Shown here: positions 1-9,165 of the stretch, one piece after another
Layout: the number at the start of each line of letters is the position of its first letter
Numbering within the stretch: the first letter of the stretch is position 1
Source: Lachnospiraceae bacterium MC2017
GTDB taxonomy: Bacteria; Bacillota; Clostridia; Lachnospirales; Lachnospiraceae
NCBI GenBank assembly: GCA_000701625.1
Contig: KL370803.1
Coordinates: forward strand, 189,206-253,205
Direction of reading: 5' to 3'
DNA length: 64,000 nt
Position numbers and translations under genes: made by a program
Notes under the pieces: generated by a model
Database searches by the model: none
Told to the model about the DNA's origin: nothing
What the model saw: the letters and a program-made list of their open reading frames with translations, nothing else

Positions 1-441
1 TATGATGAGATAGCCTCAAATCTTCCAAATCTGGTCGACACATATTATGGATTTTATAAAGACTCGTTACAAAAACCAATGCCATTCTTTATCGGAACAC
101 CGACAATTCAAAACGGAAAAATAAATGTAAGCTGGGACGCATCATATGACTTACAAGAGGAAGATCTTTCATATACCGCACGCCTGTCAAGGAATCCTGA
201 TGGTACAGATGTTGTTGAAGAATATACAGGGAAATGGAACGGAGCAACATTTGATCTGCATTCAAGCGGTCAGTATTTCATTAAAGTGTCTGTCTCGGAT
301 GAAAGTGGTAATACTCAGGATGCCTTTGATATTTATGATGCAGGTGAAAACGGAAAATATTATGGAGTAATATGTTTCTACATAAACAACGATGGTTCAA
401 TAAGTAGCGGCAGGATCAATAACGATGAGACAGAGGAATGA
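1..441 (+). CDS. CotH-like protein, C-terminal part (cut by left edge)
   Basis: The reading frame is open from base 1, so this is the last ~146 codons of a longer gene; the first ATG at 79 is only an internal Met. The visible part looks like a beta-rich tail (residues such as GKINVSWDASYD and FIKVSVSDESGN suggest an Ig/Fn3-like module) with no catalytic motif. The call rests mainly on context: CotH kinase-like proteins in Lachnospiraceae commonly precede a VTC polyphosphate polymerase and a DUF4956 membrane protein, which are exactly the next two genes, 2 bp and then -4 bp apart. CotH proteins are atypical protein kinases of spore coats or surface proteins. Function for this fragment is inferred; the kinase domain is outside the window. 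Confidence 0.6.
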   Translation, partial: YDEIASNLPNLVDTYYGFYKDSLQKPMPFFIGTPTIQNGKINVSWDASYDLQEEDLSYTARLSRNPDGTDVVEEYTGKWNGATFDLHSSGQYFIKVSVSDESGNTQDAFDIYDAGENGKYYGVICFYINNDGSISSGRINNDETEE

Positions 442-443
442 TT

Positions 444-1169
444 ATGAAACGTTTTCGTCATGAATGGAAATATCTCATTAATTACGGTGATCTTGAAGAA
501 CTCAGACTTCGATTACAGCCGTACTTCAAAACAGACCCGCATACCATAAACGGTGAGTATATGATTCGAAGTCTATATTTTGATGATATTTATAACAGTG
601 CTTATGATGACAAGGAGAGCGGTGTTTTCTTCAGAACTAAATATCGTATAAGGATATACAACTGCTCAGATTCCAGTATAAAGTTGGAGCGCAAGCTAAA
701 ACAGGGGAATTACATTTACAAAGAATCTGCGACACTCACAAAAGAGGAAGTCTACAAGATACTTGATGGAGATTTCGATTTTCTTTTACACCACGAAAAT
801 AACCTATGCAGAGAGTTTTATGTCGAGTGTACATCTAAGTTCATGAGACCCAAAGTCATCGTAGACTATGATAGAGAACCATATATTTTAGATGAAGGAA
901 CGGTTCGTATAACTTTTGATAAAAGAGTACGTGCAACAACCTTTGGCTTCGACATTTTTGACAAAGAACTACCGACCCTTCCCGCAATGACTTACGACAA
1001 GATAATCCTGGAAGTTAAATATACGGAGTTTCTACCAAAAATTGTCAAGGATATGATTCCTGTAAAAGCCACAGAGTTTACAGCTGCATCAAAATACGTG
1101 CTCTGCTGTGATCAGACAAAATATCTAAACGGAAGCGATTATTACATTGATGAAAGGAATGCGTTATGA
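444..1169 (+). CDS. VTC-domain polyphosphate polymerase family protein
   Basis: About 241 residues spanning a single VTC domain, a tunnel-shaped fold of the triphosphate tunnel metalloenzyme group. Seen: N-terminal RHEWKYLI, the IRSLYFDD strand, the basic tunnel residues in YRIRIYN, KLERKLKQG and RVRATTFG, and the acidic LEVKYTEFLP near the C-terminus. In yeast, VTC makes polyphosphate from ATP; the bacterial substrate in this operon type is not established. I chose ATG 444, not 438, because the AGAGGA site ends at 437, leaving no space for 438 but 6 nt for 444. It overlaps the next gene by 4 bp, so the two are translationally coupled. Confidence 0.88.
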   Translation: MKRFRHEWKYLINYGDLEELRLRLQPYFKTDPHTINGEYMIRSLYFDDIYNSAYDDKESGVFFRTKYRIRIYNCSDSSIKLERKLKQGNYIYKESATLTKEEVYKILDGDFDFLLHHENNLCREFYVECTSKFMRPKVIVDYDREPYILDEGTVRITFDKRVRATTFGFDIFDKELPTLPAMTYDKIILEVKYTEFLPKIVKDMIPVKATEFTAASKYVLCCDQTKYLNGSDYYIDERNAL

Positions 1170-1837
1170 GCGTAAAAGATGTTGTTAAAAAATCATTCTT
1201 AAATTCGGAGGCTTTTACAACCTATGATATAGGAAGTATAGCTCTCAAAATATTAATAGCCGTACTACTGGGTGTTATCATCTTTATGATTTATAAAAAG
1301 TTTTATTCCGGAGTTATCTATTCAAAAAACTTTGCCGTAACACTCATCGGAATGACAGTAATGACTGCAATGATCACTGTAGCGATTAGTACAAACGTGG
1401 TTATATCACTTGGTATGGTCGGTGCACTTTCAATCGTCAGATTCAGGACAGCAGTGAAGGATCCACTAGATCTGTTATACCTGTTTTGGGCAATATCCAG
1501 TGGAATAACCGTCGGCGCAGGAATGAATATGCTAGCCCTTATAGTCACTGCTGTCATGCTGGCATTAATCTGGTTTTTCTATTCAAAACAGAGTACAAAT
1601 CAGGTTTATATGGCAGTAGTCCACTATACAGGTGATGACGCCGGTGACAAGATATTACGTGAATTAAGTAAGACAAGTTATCATGTTAAATCAAGAACTT
1701 TCCGAGGAACAAAAACCGAACTGGCAGTTGAAATAATCGTAAAAAATAACGATTTCTTCTTTGAAGAAAAAATACGAAACATACCTGATGTCGCTGATGT
1801 AACACTAATTCAGTACAGCGGCGAATATCATGGTTGA
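1166..1837 (+). CDS. DUF4956 family membrane protein
   Basis: 223 residues with about four hydrophobic helices in the first ~140 residues (for example around 25-45, 52-75, 77-95 and 110-135), then a soluble C-terminal alpha/beta tail of ~80 residues. The stretch MVGALSIVRFRTAVKDP in the third helix/loop is the conserved core of DUF4956. The family has no biochemical role assigned; it almost always sits with a VTC-domain gene, so a membrane partner for polyphosphate handling or export is a reasonable inference. Start ATG 1166 overlaps the upstream TGA by 4 bp. It is the last gene of the operon, followed by a hairpin at 1901. Confidence 0.85.
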   Translation: MSVKDVVKKSFLNSEAFTTYDIGSIALKILIAVLLGVIIFMIYKKFYSGVIYSKNFAVTLIGMTVMTAMITVAISTNVVISLGMVGALSIVRFRTAVKDPLDLLYLFWAISSGITVGAGMNMLALIVTAVMLALIWFFYSKQSTNQVYMAVVHYTGDDAGDKILRELSKTSYHVKSRTFRGTKTELAVEIIVKNNDFFFEEKIRNIPDVADVTLIQYSGEYHG

Positions 1838-1900
1838 TTTCATGCCATATGTTTCAACTACACGTTAAATGACAAATCTTTCGTCTAATTATAAGATAAG

Positions 1901-1934
1901 AATATGCCTTGTCCTAAAAAGGGCAAGGCATATT
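1901..1934 (+). terminator. Stem-loop after the cotH-VTC-DUF4956 operon
   Basis: Arms 1901-1914 and 1921-1934 form a 14-bp stem with one G-T wobble and a 6-nt loop (TAAAAA). It lies 64 nt after the DUF4956 stop. The downstream run is CTGTAT, not a clean T-tract, so termination is plausible but not certain. A second small hairpin (TTTGCC-GAA-GGCAAA, 1949-1963) follows. Confidence 0.55.
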
Positions 1935-2089
1935 CTGTATGAATGCCCTTTGCCGAAGGCAAATTTGCAGGGGTATGCGAAAAGTATCTGTGACTGTACC
2001 GAACAGATATTATAAATTCTTTAGGAAAAGGCACCGATATACAGATGTAAGGTTATATCAACCAGGTGTATTCAGGGAGCCTTATCTAT

Positions 2090-5000
2090 ATGCAAAAAAT
2101 CAAATCAGGCGAAAAAAGTGCACGAAAACTCTACAAAAAGGATATCCTTATAGTCTTACTTTTTGGTATCTTTTTTACCTGTATAATTTACTCTTTCTAC
2201 ATAATGAACTACATTTCCTCAAGAAATACCATTATTAAAAACGGCGAGGCTATTGCCGGTAAAACCGCAGATCGTATCAGCTTGTTTCTGGAAACAAATA
2301 TGGATACTGTCAAGCTCGCGGCGTATGCTCTTGATGAAATGATAACCAAGAAACGAAGCAATGAAGATATACAGGATTTTTTAGAGAGACAGTCTGTAGC
2401 AAAAAGAATTGCTATCGATCCTGATTCAACCGGTTTTTATGGTTATATTAACGGAAGATTTTTCAGCGGTGCGGGATGGGTTGCGCCGAAAGGGTACGAT
2501 GCAACTCAAAGGCCATGGTACAAAAAGCCCTTTGAGCACGTGGGAGAAGTGACGATCCTGGATCCATATCTTGACATGGAAACAGGAAGACACAAGCTGG
2601 CTATCGGAAAAGTTCTAGGCGACGGGATAAGCGTGATCTCAATTGATCTTTCTACTGACGAGATGCAGCAGATGGTGATGAACTCGGTTAAAAACGACGA
2701 CATAGACGTTGGAATCATTATCAGTGAAGAAAATGTGGTCATTGCACATTCTGACAGATCAGAGCTTGGCAGAGATTATGATGTTGAAGTTGATTCCCTA
2801 GGTGCCATGATCGCAAAAACCATTAATAAAGACAATGAGGAAAATTGCTTTGAACTAAATTATAACGGAGACGACTATATTGTCTATGTTGCAGCCGTTA
2901 GGGGCGGAATAAAGTGTATCAATATAAAGAATTCCACACGTGCTTTTGCCCCTCTTAGAAGGATTTTCTTTGCAACAGTTTTGGTTGAATTACTTGGAAT
3001 TGCCCTGATCATACATGTAATCAGACACATAAACAGACCGATATACACGCCTAAAGAAATGGAACATGAAGATAACCGGCAGGCGCAAGAGCAAGGTCGT
3101 GTATACGGGGTAGACAGGTGGAATAAAGCATATAAAGGTCACAGAAATACGCTTCTCAGTACAAGAATTCAATGGCTGCTATTTGTCGTACTGCTTGTGT
3201 CGGAGAGCCTTGTGTGTATGGTTTCCGTAATCCAATCGAGAAACGCAGTCAGGACTTCTGTCCGTCAAAGAATGATAGATATTGCTAACTGTGCTGCATG
3301 GTCAGTTGACGGAGATATATTAGAGAATATCACTGCGAATGATATGGAAACAGCAGAATATAAGAAGATTTATGATGCGCTTGCTATATACAGGGATAAT
3401 GTTGAACTGGAGTATGTCTACGGAATAAAGGATGAAGGTGACGGTAGATTTACGTTTACGGTAGATCCGGCTTATGAAGATCCGGGAGAATTCGGAGAGG
3501 AGATCGTAGTTACCGAAGGTCTGCTCGCAGCCAGTAAGGGAACGCCGTCCGTTGATTATGAGAAATATACCGACAGATGGGGCACATTTTACAGCGCATA
3601 TAGTCCGGTATTTGATTCTGAGGGGAATATAGCAGGACTCATAGGCGTTGACTTTAGTGAACACTGGTTTGAGGATCAGATTGATCGTCAAACTCAGGAA
3701 ATTGTGGCATTATATATCATTATCCTTGTCGTCACAGTCACATTTACGTGGATATTTTGCTTTTTCTGGATTAAATCTGTCACAGGCCCGTTGAAGTACA
3801 TGACAGAAGTTGCTTTACGCTATGGAGAGGGTGACTTCAGTGAAAAGATCGATATCGACAGTGGAGATGAGATAGGCGTCCTGTCACATACTTTACAGAA
3901 AATGTCATCCTCTCTGGAGGATCAGATTTTAAAAGCAGAAGAAGCCAATAGAGCAAAGACTCAGTTTCTCGCAAATATGTCTCATGAGATCAGAACGCCT
4001 ATAAATACGGTTCTCGGAATGAACGAAATGGTTCTTCGTGAATCAAAAGAAAAAAACATTATCTCTTACGCTGAGATGATCAAAGTCGCAGGTAATAATC
4101 TTCTGAGCCTTATTAATGATGTTCTGGACTTTTCAAGAATAGAATCCGGAAAAACAGAGATAATACCTGTAGAATATGAACTATCCCATTTGCTCATCGG
4201 CCTCGTAAATATGCTTGAGAACAGGGCACAGGCGAAAGAACTGTCAGTATCCATAGAATTTGACAGAGAATTGCCTCGGCTTCTCATCGGTGATGAAAAC
4301 CGCATAAGGCAGGTGATCACAAATCTTCTTACAAATGCTGTTAAGTACACTGCTAAGGGAAGCATAACCTTCAGCGTGAAATACGAAAAGAGTGAAGATA
4401 CTCCGGACAGTATCATTCTCAAGGTCTCTGTTTCCGATACAGGAATAGGAATCCGCAAAGAGGACATGAAACGGCTCTTTGCACAGTTTGAAAGATTAGA
4501 TGAAAAGCGAAATAGAAATATTGAAGGCGCAGGACTTGGACTAAGCATAACCCAAAGCCTTTTGGAACTAATGGGTACAAAGCTACAAGTAGAAAGTGAA
4601 TATGGAAAAGGCTCCGTCTTTTACTTTGATCTGGTACAAAAAGTTGCCGGATGGGAGCCAATGGGCGATTATACAGATATCCTCAGAGAGAAGGACGGCA
4701 GATCTTCCGCTGCGGAATGCTGCTTTATGGCGCCTGAAGCCAATGTTCTTGCCGTTGACGACAACGATCTGAATCTTATCGTATTATGCAACCTGATAAA
4801 GAGAACTCAGGTAAAGATGGATACAGCAGCAAACGCTGATGATTGTATGAAACTCTTGTCAGAGAAAAAATACGATATGGTCTTACTGGATCATATGATG
4901 CCTGTAAAGGATGGAATAGAAATCCTTCATGAGATAAGAGACCAGGAAGATGGCATCAACCATAACACTCCTATCATTTGTCTGACTGCAAATGCGATTC

Positions 5001-5767
5001 TCGGTGCAAAGGATTATTATCTGTCACAAGGGTTTAATGGGTATCTCACAAAACCCATAGATTCCGTTGCTCTGGAAGAAACATTGATAAAGTTCTTGTC
5101 GCCTGACAAGATTATCATGCAGGATGTAGGGAATAACGCAGAAAGTGCCGATGAATATAGAGAGAAGTTGCTTCCTCTGTATGAACGTGGTGATATTGAT
5201 GTAGATACAGGAATCAAAAATAACGGCACAGAAAGTACCTATCTTTCAATACTCGAAGTCTTTGTAGCGCGAATTGATGAGACGATCACGGAACTTGATA
5301 ACTTGTTCCATGAAAAAGACTATAAGAACTACACTATCAAAGTACATGCAGTCAAGAGTTCTGCCCGTACAATAGGCGCAATGAATCTTGGCGAGGAAGC
5401 ACAGAAGCTTGAAAACGCAGGAAAAGATGAAGAATTTAATTACATAGACGAACATCACGACAGCTTCATCGAAAACTACCGGAGTTATAAGGATCTAAAA
5501 AACCTGCTATCCATAAAGGATGTACAGAATTTTGAAGATCCATCCGATGATAAACCGTTAGCTGATGCACATATTATCAAAAAATTCTACAATGATCTGA
5601 ACGAGGCTGCTGATGATCTGGATACGGTTCGTATAGAAGAAATTATTGATGAGATATCATTCTATAAGGTGCCTGATCATGACGCAGATGTTATTCAGAA
5701 AATTAAGAACGCGGCGGATGATTTTAACTATAGTGATATAGCGGAGCTGGTGCAGGATGAATTATAG
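2090..5767 (+). CDS. Hybrid sensor histidine kinase with two membrane sensor modules, REC and HPt
   Basis: 1225 residues. Order seen: TM ~18-40; extracellular Cache-like sensor ~45-295; TM ~300-322; cytoplasmic linker; second TM ~360-385; second extracellular sensor ~386-535; TM ~537-562; HAMP (~565-620); HisKA with the phospho-acceptor in NMSHEIRTP (~H632); HATPase with NRIRQVITNLLTNAVKYT, DTGIGI and GAGLGLSI; REC with VDDND and acceptor Asp in LLDHMMP (~933); C-terminal HPt with HAVKSSARTIGA (~H1086). It is therefore a complete internal phosphorelay. The duplicated TM-sensor-TM unit is unusual. ATG 2090 has AGGGAG 10 nt upstream; a GTG at 2066 is the weaker alternative. The gene overlaps the next by 11 bp, implying that the diguanylate cyclase is its output. 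Ligand unknown. Confidence 0.9.
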   Translation: MQKIKSGEKSARKLYKKDILIVLLFGIFFTCIIYSFYIMNYISSRNTIIKNGEAIAGKTADRISLFLETNMDTVKLAAYALDEMITKKRSNEDIQDFLERQSVAKRIAIDPDSTGFYGYINGRFFSGAGWVAPKGYDATQRPWYKKPFEHVGEVTILDPYLDMETGRHKLAIGKVLGDGISVISIDLSTDEMQQMVMNSVKNDDIDVGIIISEENVVIAHSDRSELGRDYDVEVDSLGAMIAKTINKDNEENCFELNYNGDDYIVYVAAVRGGIKCINIKNSTRAFAPLRRIFFATVLVELLGIALIIHVIRHINRPIYTPKEMEHEDNRQAQEQGRVYGVDRWNKAYKGHRNTLLSTRIQWLLFVVLLVSESLVCMVSVIQSRNAVRTSVRQRMIDIANCAAWSVDGDILENITANDMETAEYKKIYDALAIYRDNVELEYVYGIKDEGDGRFTFTVDPAYEDPGEFGEEIVVTEGLLAASKGTPSVDYEKYTDRWGTFYSAYSPVFDSEGNIAGLIGVDFSEHWFEDQIDRQTQEIVALYIIILVVTVTFTWIFCFFWIKSVTGPLKYMTEVALRYGEGDFSEKIDIDSGDEIGVLSHTLQKMSSSLEDQILKAEEANRAKTQFLANMSHEIRTPINTVLGMNEMVLRESKEKNIISYAEMIKVAGNNLLSLINDVLDFSRIESGKTEIIPVEYELSHLLIGLVNMLENRAQAKELSVSIEFDRELPRLLIGDENRIRQVITNLLTNAVKYTAKGSITFSVKYEKSEDTPDSIILKVSVSDTGIGIRKEDMKRLFAQFERLDEKRNRNIEGAGLGLSITQSLLELMGTKLQVESEYGKGSVFYFDLVQKVAGWEPMGDYTDILREKDGRSSAAECCFMAPEANVLAVDDNDLNLIVLCNLIKRTQVKMDTAANADDCMKLLSEKKYDMVLLDHMMPVKDGIEILHEIRDQEDGINHNTPIICLTANAILGAKDYYLSQGFNGYLTKPIDSVALEETLIKFLSPDKIIMQDVGNNAESADEYREKLLPLYERGDIDVDTGIKNNGTESTYLSILEVFVARIDETITELDNLFHEKDYKNYTIKVHAVKSSARTIGAMNLGEEAQKLENAGKDEEFNYIDEHHDSFIENYRSYKDLKNLLSIKDVQNFEDPSDDKPLADAHIIKKFYNDLNEAADDLDTVRIEEIIDEISFYKVPDHDADVIQKIKNAADDFNYSDIAELVQDEL

Positions 5768-7085
5768 AATAGTTGTGGTGGATGATGATCTGCTTAGCTT
5801 AAAAAGTGCAAAAGCCTTGCTGAATGAACAGGGAATGCAGGTAGTCTGTCTGCGTTCAGGTAAAGAATTGCTCCGGTATCTCGAGAAAAATACTTCGGAC
5901 ATCATACTTCTTGATATCCTGATGCCTGATATGGATGGATTTGAAACCTACAGCGCAGTCAGAAGCTTCGAGGAAAAGGAAAAGAGAGCACCAATCCCTG
6001 TTATTTTTCTAACAGGCGAGAACAACAGCGATGTAGAACGCAGAGGACTGAAGGAAGGCGCGTCTGACTTTATCAGGAAGCCCATTGACAGAGACATACT
6101 CATTAAGCGGATCACAAATACAATTGATAGCAACAAAAAGATAGAAACACTGACAGAGGAAGCCACAATTGATAAACTCACCGGCTTTCTCAACAAGGCA
6201 GCGGGCACAAAACAGATTTCAAAGATGTGCGCTGATCATGATGGTGCGCTCGTTGTGATAGATCTTGATGATTTCAAGCTCGTAAATGACCTGTTTGGTC
6301 ATGACATGGGAGACCGGGTTTTGGCTGCTTTCTCTCATGTCATCCGTCGCTGTATCAGATCAAGTGATGTTGTGAGCCGTATCGGCGGAGATGAATTCAT
6401 GGCCTTCCTGCCGAACTTTTTCGGTGAAAATGCAATGGCATCACTTTCAGAACGTCTTAACAGATGTCTGGAAAAAGAAGCGGATAAACTGATGGGCCGC
6501 AATCATGGAATCCCCCTCGGAATATCGATCGGCGCATCTAATACAGAGCTTCATGGCAGAGAATACAGTACACTATTCCAATACGCGGATGCAGCACTGT
6601 ACAAGGTGAAAAACAACGGAAAACATAGCTTTTTAATATATGAGAAAGATAGTGACACTTCTAACGAAAATAATTTGGAGCAGGAACTATACAGAACTTC
6701 GCAGATATTGTCAGAGCGTGGCGAGAGAAGCGGCGCTATGATGCTTGGTAGAGATGCCTTCACCTGGAACTTTCGCTTCATCATCAGATTCATAGATCGC
6801 TACAACGCAGAGGCAACAGAAATGCTGATGGCTATTTCCAACGAGAACGGTGACCCTCCCGGGGCAAAGGATATAGATGAATTTGCCGAGTTACTAAAGA
6901 ATAATCTAAGAAGCAGTGACATCATATTTCAAAATAAGCCGAATCAGTTCTTTTGTGTGTTGTCAATGCTCTCTATAGACGACTCACAAAAGGTCACCGA
7001 ACGCATAGTTAATGCCTGGAATAAAACAGAGAATCCTCAGAGGATCAAGATAAGCTTCGCCGTTTCTGCAGTGGAGCACAAATGA
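5757..7085 (+). CDS. Response regulator diguanylate cyclase (REC-GGDEF) with a degenerate second GGDEF-like domain
   Basis: 442 residues. REC domain ~1-125 with VDDD (9-11), acceptor D53 in LLDILMPD and the switch Lys in RKPID. GGDEF domain ~140-300: the signature RIGGDEF is intact (~210) and an inhibitory-site RxxD (RSSD) lies exactly five residues before it, so it should make c-di-GMP from two GTP and be product-inhibited. Residues ~320-442 look like a second cyclase fold that has lost catalysis: LRSSDIIFQNKPNQF aligns with IRSSDVVSRIGGDEF, keeping RSSD but replacing GGDEF. It overlaps the kinase gene by 11 bp, so the kinase probably phosphorylates D53. Confidence 0.9.
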   Translation: MNYRIVVVDDDLLSLKSAKALLNEQGMQVVCLRSGKELLRYLEKNTSDIILLDILMPDMDGFETYSAVRSFEEKEKRAPIPVIFLTGENNSDVERRGLKEGASDFIRKPIDRDILIKRITNTIDSNKKIETLTEEATIDKLTGFLNKAAGTKQISKMCADHDGALVVIDLDDFKLVNDLFGHDMGDRVLAAFSHVIRRCIRSSDVVSRIGGDEFMAFLPNFFGENAMASLSERLNRCLEKEADKLMGRNHGIPLGISIGASNTELHGREYSTLFQYADAALYKVKNNGKHSFLIYEKDSDTSNENNLEQELYRTSQILSERGERSGAMMLGRDAFTWNFRFIIRFIDRYNAEATEMLMAISNENGDPPGAKDIDEFAELLKNNLRSSDIIFQNKPNQFFCVLSMLSIDDSQKVTERIVNAWNKTENPQRIKISFAVSAVEHK

Positions 7086-7185
7086 ACTTTGGGAGATGGC
7101 GTCTACCTTATAGACGTGGAAAGAATGGTTTTACTGAGGCAAAAATTTATTGACAGAATCAGCTAATAGAAATAAAATATTTAAT

Positions 7186-7218
7186 GTTACAGTTCAGTTT
7201 CTAAAACTGAACTGTAAC
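7186..7218. terminator. 15-bp perfect palindrome, possible terminator of the kinase/cyclase operon
   Basis: Arms 7186-7200 and 7204-7218 (GTTACAGTTCAGTTT and its complement) with a 3-nt loop. It lies 100 bp after the cyclase stop. The flank on the plus side is AAAATTCTATT, so the T-tract is weak; it may instead be a repeat end. Confidence 0.4.
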
Positions 7219-7250
7219 AAAATTCTATTATCACCTTATCACATTATCTT

Positions 7251-7418
7251 TCATTTCTTTCTATTAAGTTTGTAAATATCACAGAGACATTGCTCAGCGA
7301 GAGCGTTCTGAAAATGTTCAAAAAGGATCGTCTCTATTGCACGATTTATTCTTTTTTTCGTAATTTCCCATGATGCATTAATTGAAAATCGAACAGGAAG
7401 CGCTTCGGAAGGATAGGT
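7251..7418 (-). pseudogene. Fragment of an unknown protein (C-terminal 55 codons, no start)
   Basis: The minus strand stays open from an in-frame TAG (7419-7421) to TGA at 7251 and reads as natural protein, for example RFSINASWEITKKR followed by an amphipathic helix ending KLNRKK. There is no start codon or ribosome site, so it is probably the tail of a gene whose front is lost. I do not recognise the family. Confidence 0.3.
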
Positions 7419-7492
7419 CTAAATATATTCGCATAATATAAATTATACGAATATATAGTACTCGAAACAAAGGAGAAGCTAAGCAAATCCAT

Positions 7493-7527
7493 CGTTGGTT
7501 TACATAATACAGTTATGTAAACCAACG
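7493..7527. repeat. 13-bp palindrome
   Basis: Arms 7493-7505 and 7515-7527 (CGTTGGTTTACAT and complement), 9-nt loop. No neighbouring gene needs it as a terminator; role unknown. Confidence 0.5.
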
Positions 7528-7922
7528 CCTATCATTAAGCAAAATTTCATTAAATAATCCATTTACTGTATTACCTTGTCAAGCTTTTCGATTAATCAGA
7601 TACTGCGCTGTTTGATTTACCACCATGATGTCTTTGTACGGTTTTCTTGATCATATTTACTATCAGTGATTACAAAGCAACCATTTTATGCATATTTTTA
7701 TACATTGATAAATGCATAAAAATATGTAATGCATCTTTCCGCCAAGTTTCTCAACGGTTTTGAAATAATATACCGCATCCCATTTATTCTTCTTAATGTT
7801 GGCGATTATGACAAGAAAAGCGCCAGACCCACGACTTTATTTGTCATGAGCTGACGCTCATCCCGGAAATATCCCAATAGAATCCCGAAAATATCCCGAT
7901 GTAGAAAAACAGGAATAAAACC

Positions 7923-8687
7923 TCATCTTTTCTTATAAAGAACAAGTTCTGGATTTGCACCCTCTGCCTCATATGTGCATACCATTATGAAATCCATATT
8001 TGCAAGAATCCCGAAACATCTGTCTCCACCAAATTCTGACTCAAGCTGGTTTCCAAGATATGTTACATTATCGTCCAGGAATTTCACCTTCGCTCCATTT
8101 GGTAATGGATATTCAAGATTAACATAGCTGCCTACCAGCGCATTAAGCTTTTCTACCCTAGGCATACCTTCAATATGAAGATCATTAATCTCACCTATCA
8201 GCTGCTTCTTAAAAGCTTCAAACTGCCCATCATCACTAAGTTCTTCGTATCTTTTCCAATAATCCAGTTTGGGAAGTTCCTGTTTCAGGTATTCACGAGC
8301 CTGATCCTCAGTGAAGTTCTCATTAACCATGTTAGGAATGCATACTTCAATAAGATTATCCATATCGCTGTATGTGTAGGTTCCATCGGCATAGCACCAT
8401 TTACAGTAATCCTCATTGAGTGATCCGTCTTTATTTCTGCCAATAATTGAATCTTCCAGAGGCATACCACAGCACTGACATATCAGCTTATGCGGTGAAC
8501 CAAGCAATGTGTTTATTGAAACATTATAAAGGTTAGACAACAGTTTTAACGTCTCAGTGTTCGGGACCGTATCACCATTTTCCCAGCGCGAAACTGCCTG
8601 GCGGGTCACAAAGACCTTTTCAGCCAGATCATCCTGAGACAGATTATTCTTTGTTCTAAGCTCAAGTAAAACGTCTTTCGTATTCAT
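7923..8687 (-). CDS. XRE-family regulator with zinc-ribbon and C-terminal sensor-like domain
   Basis: 254 residues. Residues ~1-60 are a Cro/CI-type helix-turn-helix (LSQDDLAEKVFVTRQAVSRWENG). Residues ~68-150 are a putative zinc-ribbon (CQCCGMPLED ... YCKWCY, four Cys in two CxxC-like pairs) followed by a helical segment typical of the zf-ribbon_2 family. The last ~70 residues form a separate beta-rich domain of unknown function. AGGAGG is well spaced before ATG 8687. Probably a one-component regulator; target unknown. It is separated from the flavin reductase operon by 150 bp and reads the same way. Confidence 0.85.
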   Translation of the reverse strand: MNTKDVLLELRTKNNLSQDDLAEKVFVTRQAVSRWENGDTVPNTETLKLLSNLYNVSINTLLGSPHKLICQCCGMPLEDSIIGRNKDGSLNEDYCKWCYADGTYTYSDMDNLIEVCIPNMVNENFTEDQAREYLKQELPKLDYWKRYEELSDDGQFEAFKKQLIGEINDLHIEGMPRVEKLNALVGSYVNLEYPLPNGAKVKFLDDNVTYLGNQLESEFGGDRCFGILANMDFIMVCTYEAEGANPELVLYKKR

Positions 8688-8835
8688 GTGAATCCCTCCT
8701 CTACTTATATTCTAATACGTAGATATTCATAATACACGCAACTCGCTGTTGCTCCTCCTGTCTCTGAATTATTTAGAATATCACTTATTATCGACTATCC
8801 CTGATAAACATCTTTAGCAAGATTACCAAGCCCTG

Positions 8836-9165
8836 TTATTTTCTTATGAAATCATTGTCCTTCTCAGGCATCTCATCATCAGATATGTACCTCTCCACAG
8901 TCATATGAAGATCATATTTTTCCCGAAGTTCCATGATGGTTTTCATCATTGGCGAAGCATGGTGCACATCAATAGATTCCTGATCTTTCCAACTGTCAAT
9001 TAAAAGAATTGTTTCAGGATCATCGACAGACTGATAATATTCATATCTCAGGTTTCCTGATTCGTTTCTTATAGCTTTAACCGTTCCGCTGCTGATCATT
9101 TCATCAACAAACTTTTTTGCTGATCCATTCTCGCCTTTATACCGAAGATTGACTGTAATGCTCAT
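8836..9165 (-). CDS. Antibiotic biosynthesis monooxygenase (ABM) family protein, putative quinol monooxygenase
   Basis: 109 residues, one ferredoxin-like ABM domain: N-terminal strand MSITVNLRYK, central YEYYQSVDDPETILLIDSWKD, and the helix containing HHASPMM, matching the WxxxEALxxHxxxxH-type core of the family. Such small dimeric proteins oxidise quinol-like compounds without metal or cofactor, or act as thiol/quinone detoxifiers. It overlaps the flavin reductase stop by 4 bp (ATGA), so it is the last gene of that operon. Confidence 0.8.
   Translation of the reverse strand: MSITVNLRYKGENGSAKKFVDEMISSGTVKAIRNESGNLRYEYYQSVDDPETILLIDSWKDQESIDVHHASPMMKTIMELREKYDLHMTVERYISDDEMPEKDNDFIRK

Larger units (their letters stand above)
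7086..7922. other. 837-bp intergenic stretch with palindromes and gene debris
   Basis: No intact gene seen. Contents: a 15-bp perfect palindrome at 7186-7218; a minus-strand ORF remnant 7251-7418; a 13-bp palindrome at 7493-7527; an 11-bp inverted repeat in AT-rich DNA (7691-7701 / 7716-7726); and an imperfect hairpin (about 7818-7858) followed by repeated TCCCG..AATATCCC units (7859-7900) just behind the stop of the minus-strand XRE gene. The mix suggests an insertion/decay site. Confidence 0.6.

Noticed and set aside
1939-2089. Possible c-di-GMP riboswitch before the hybrid kinase
   Set aside because: Small hairpins are present but the GEMM-I and GEMM-II consensus elements are not visible.
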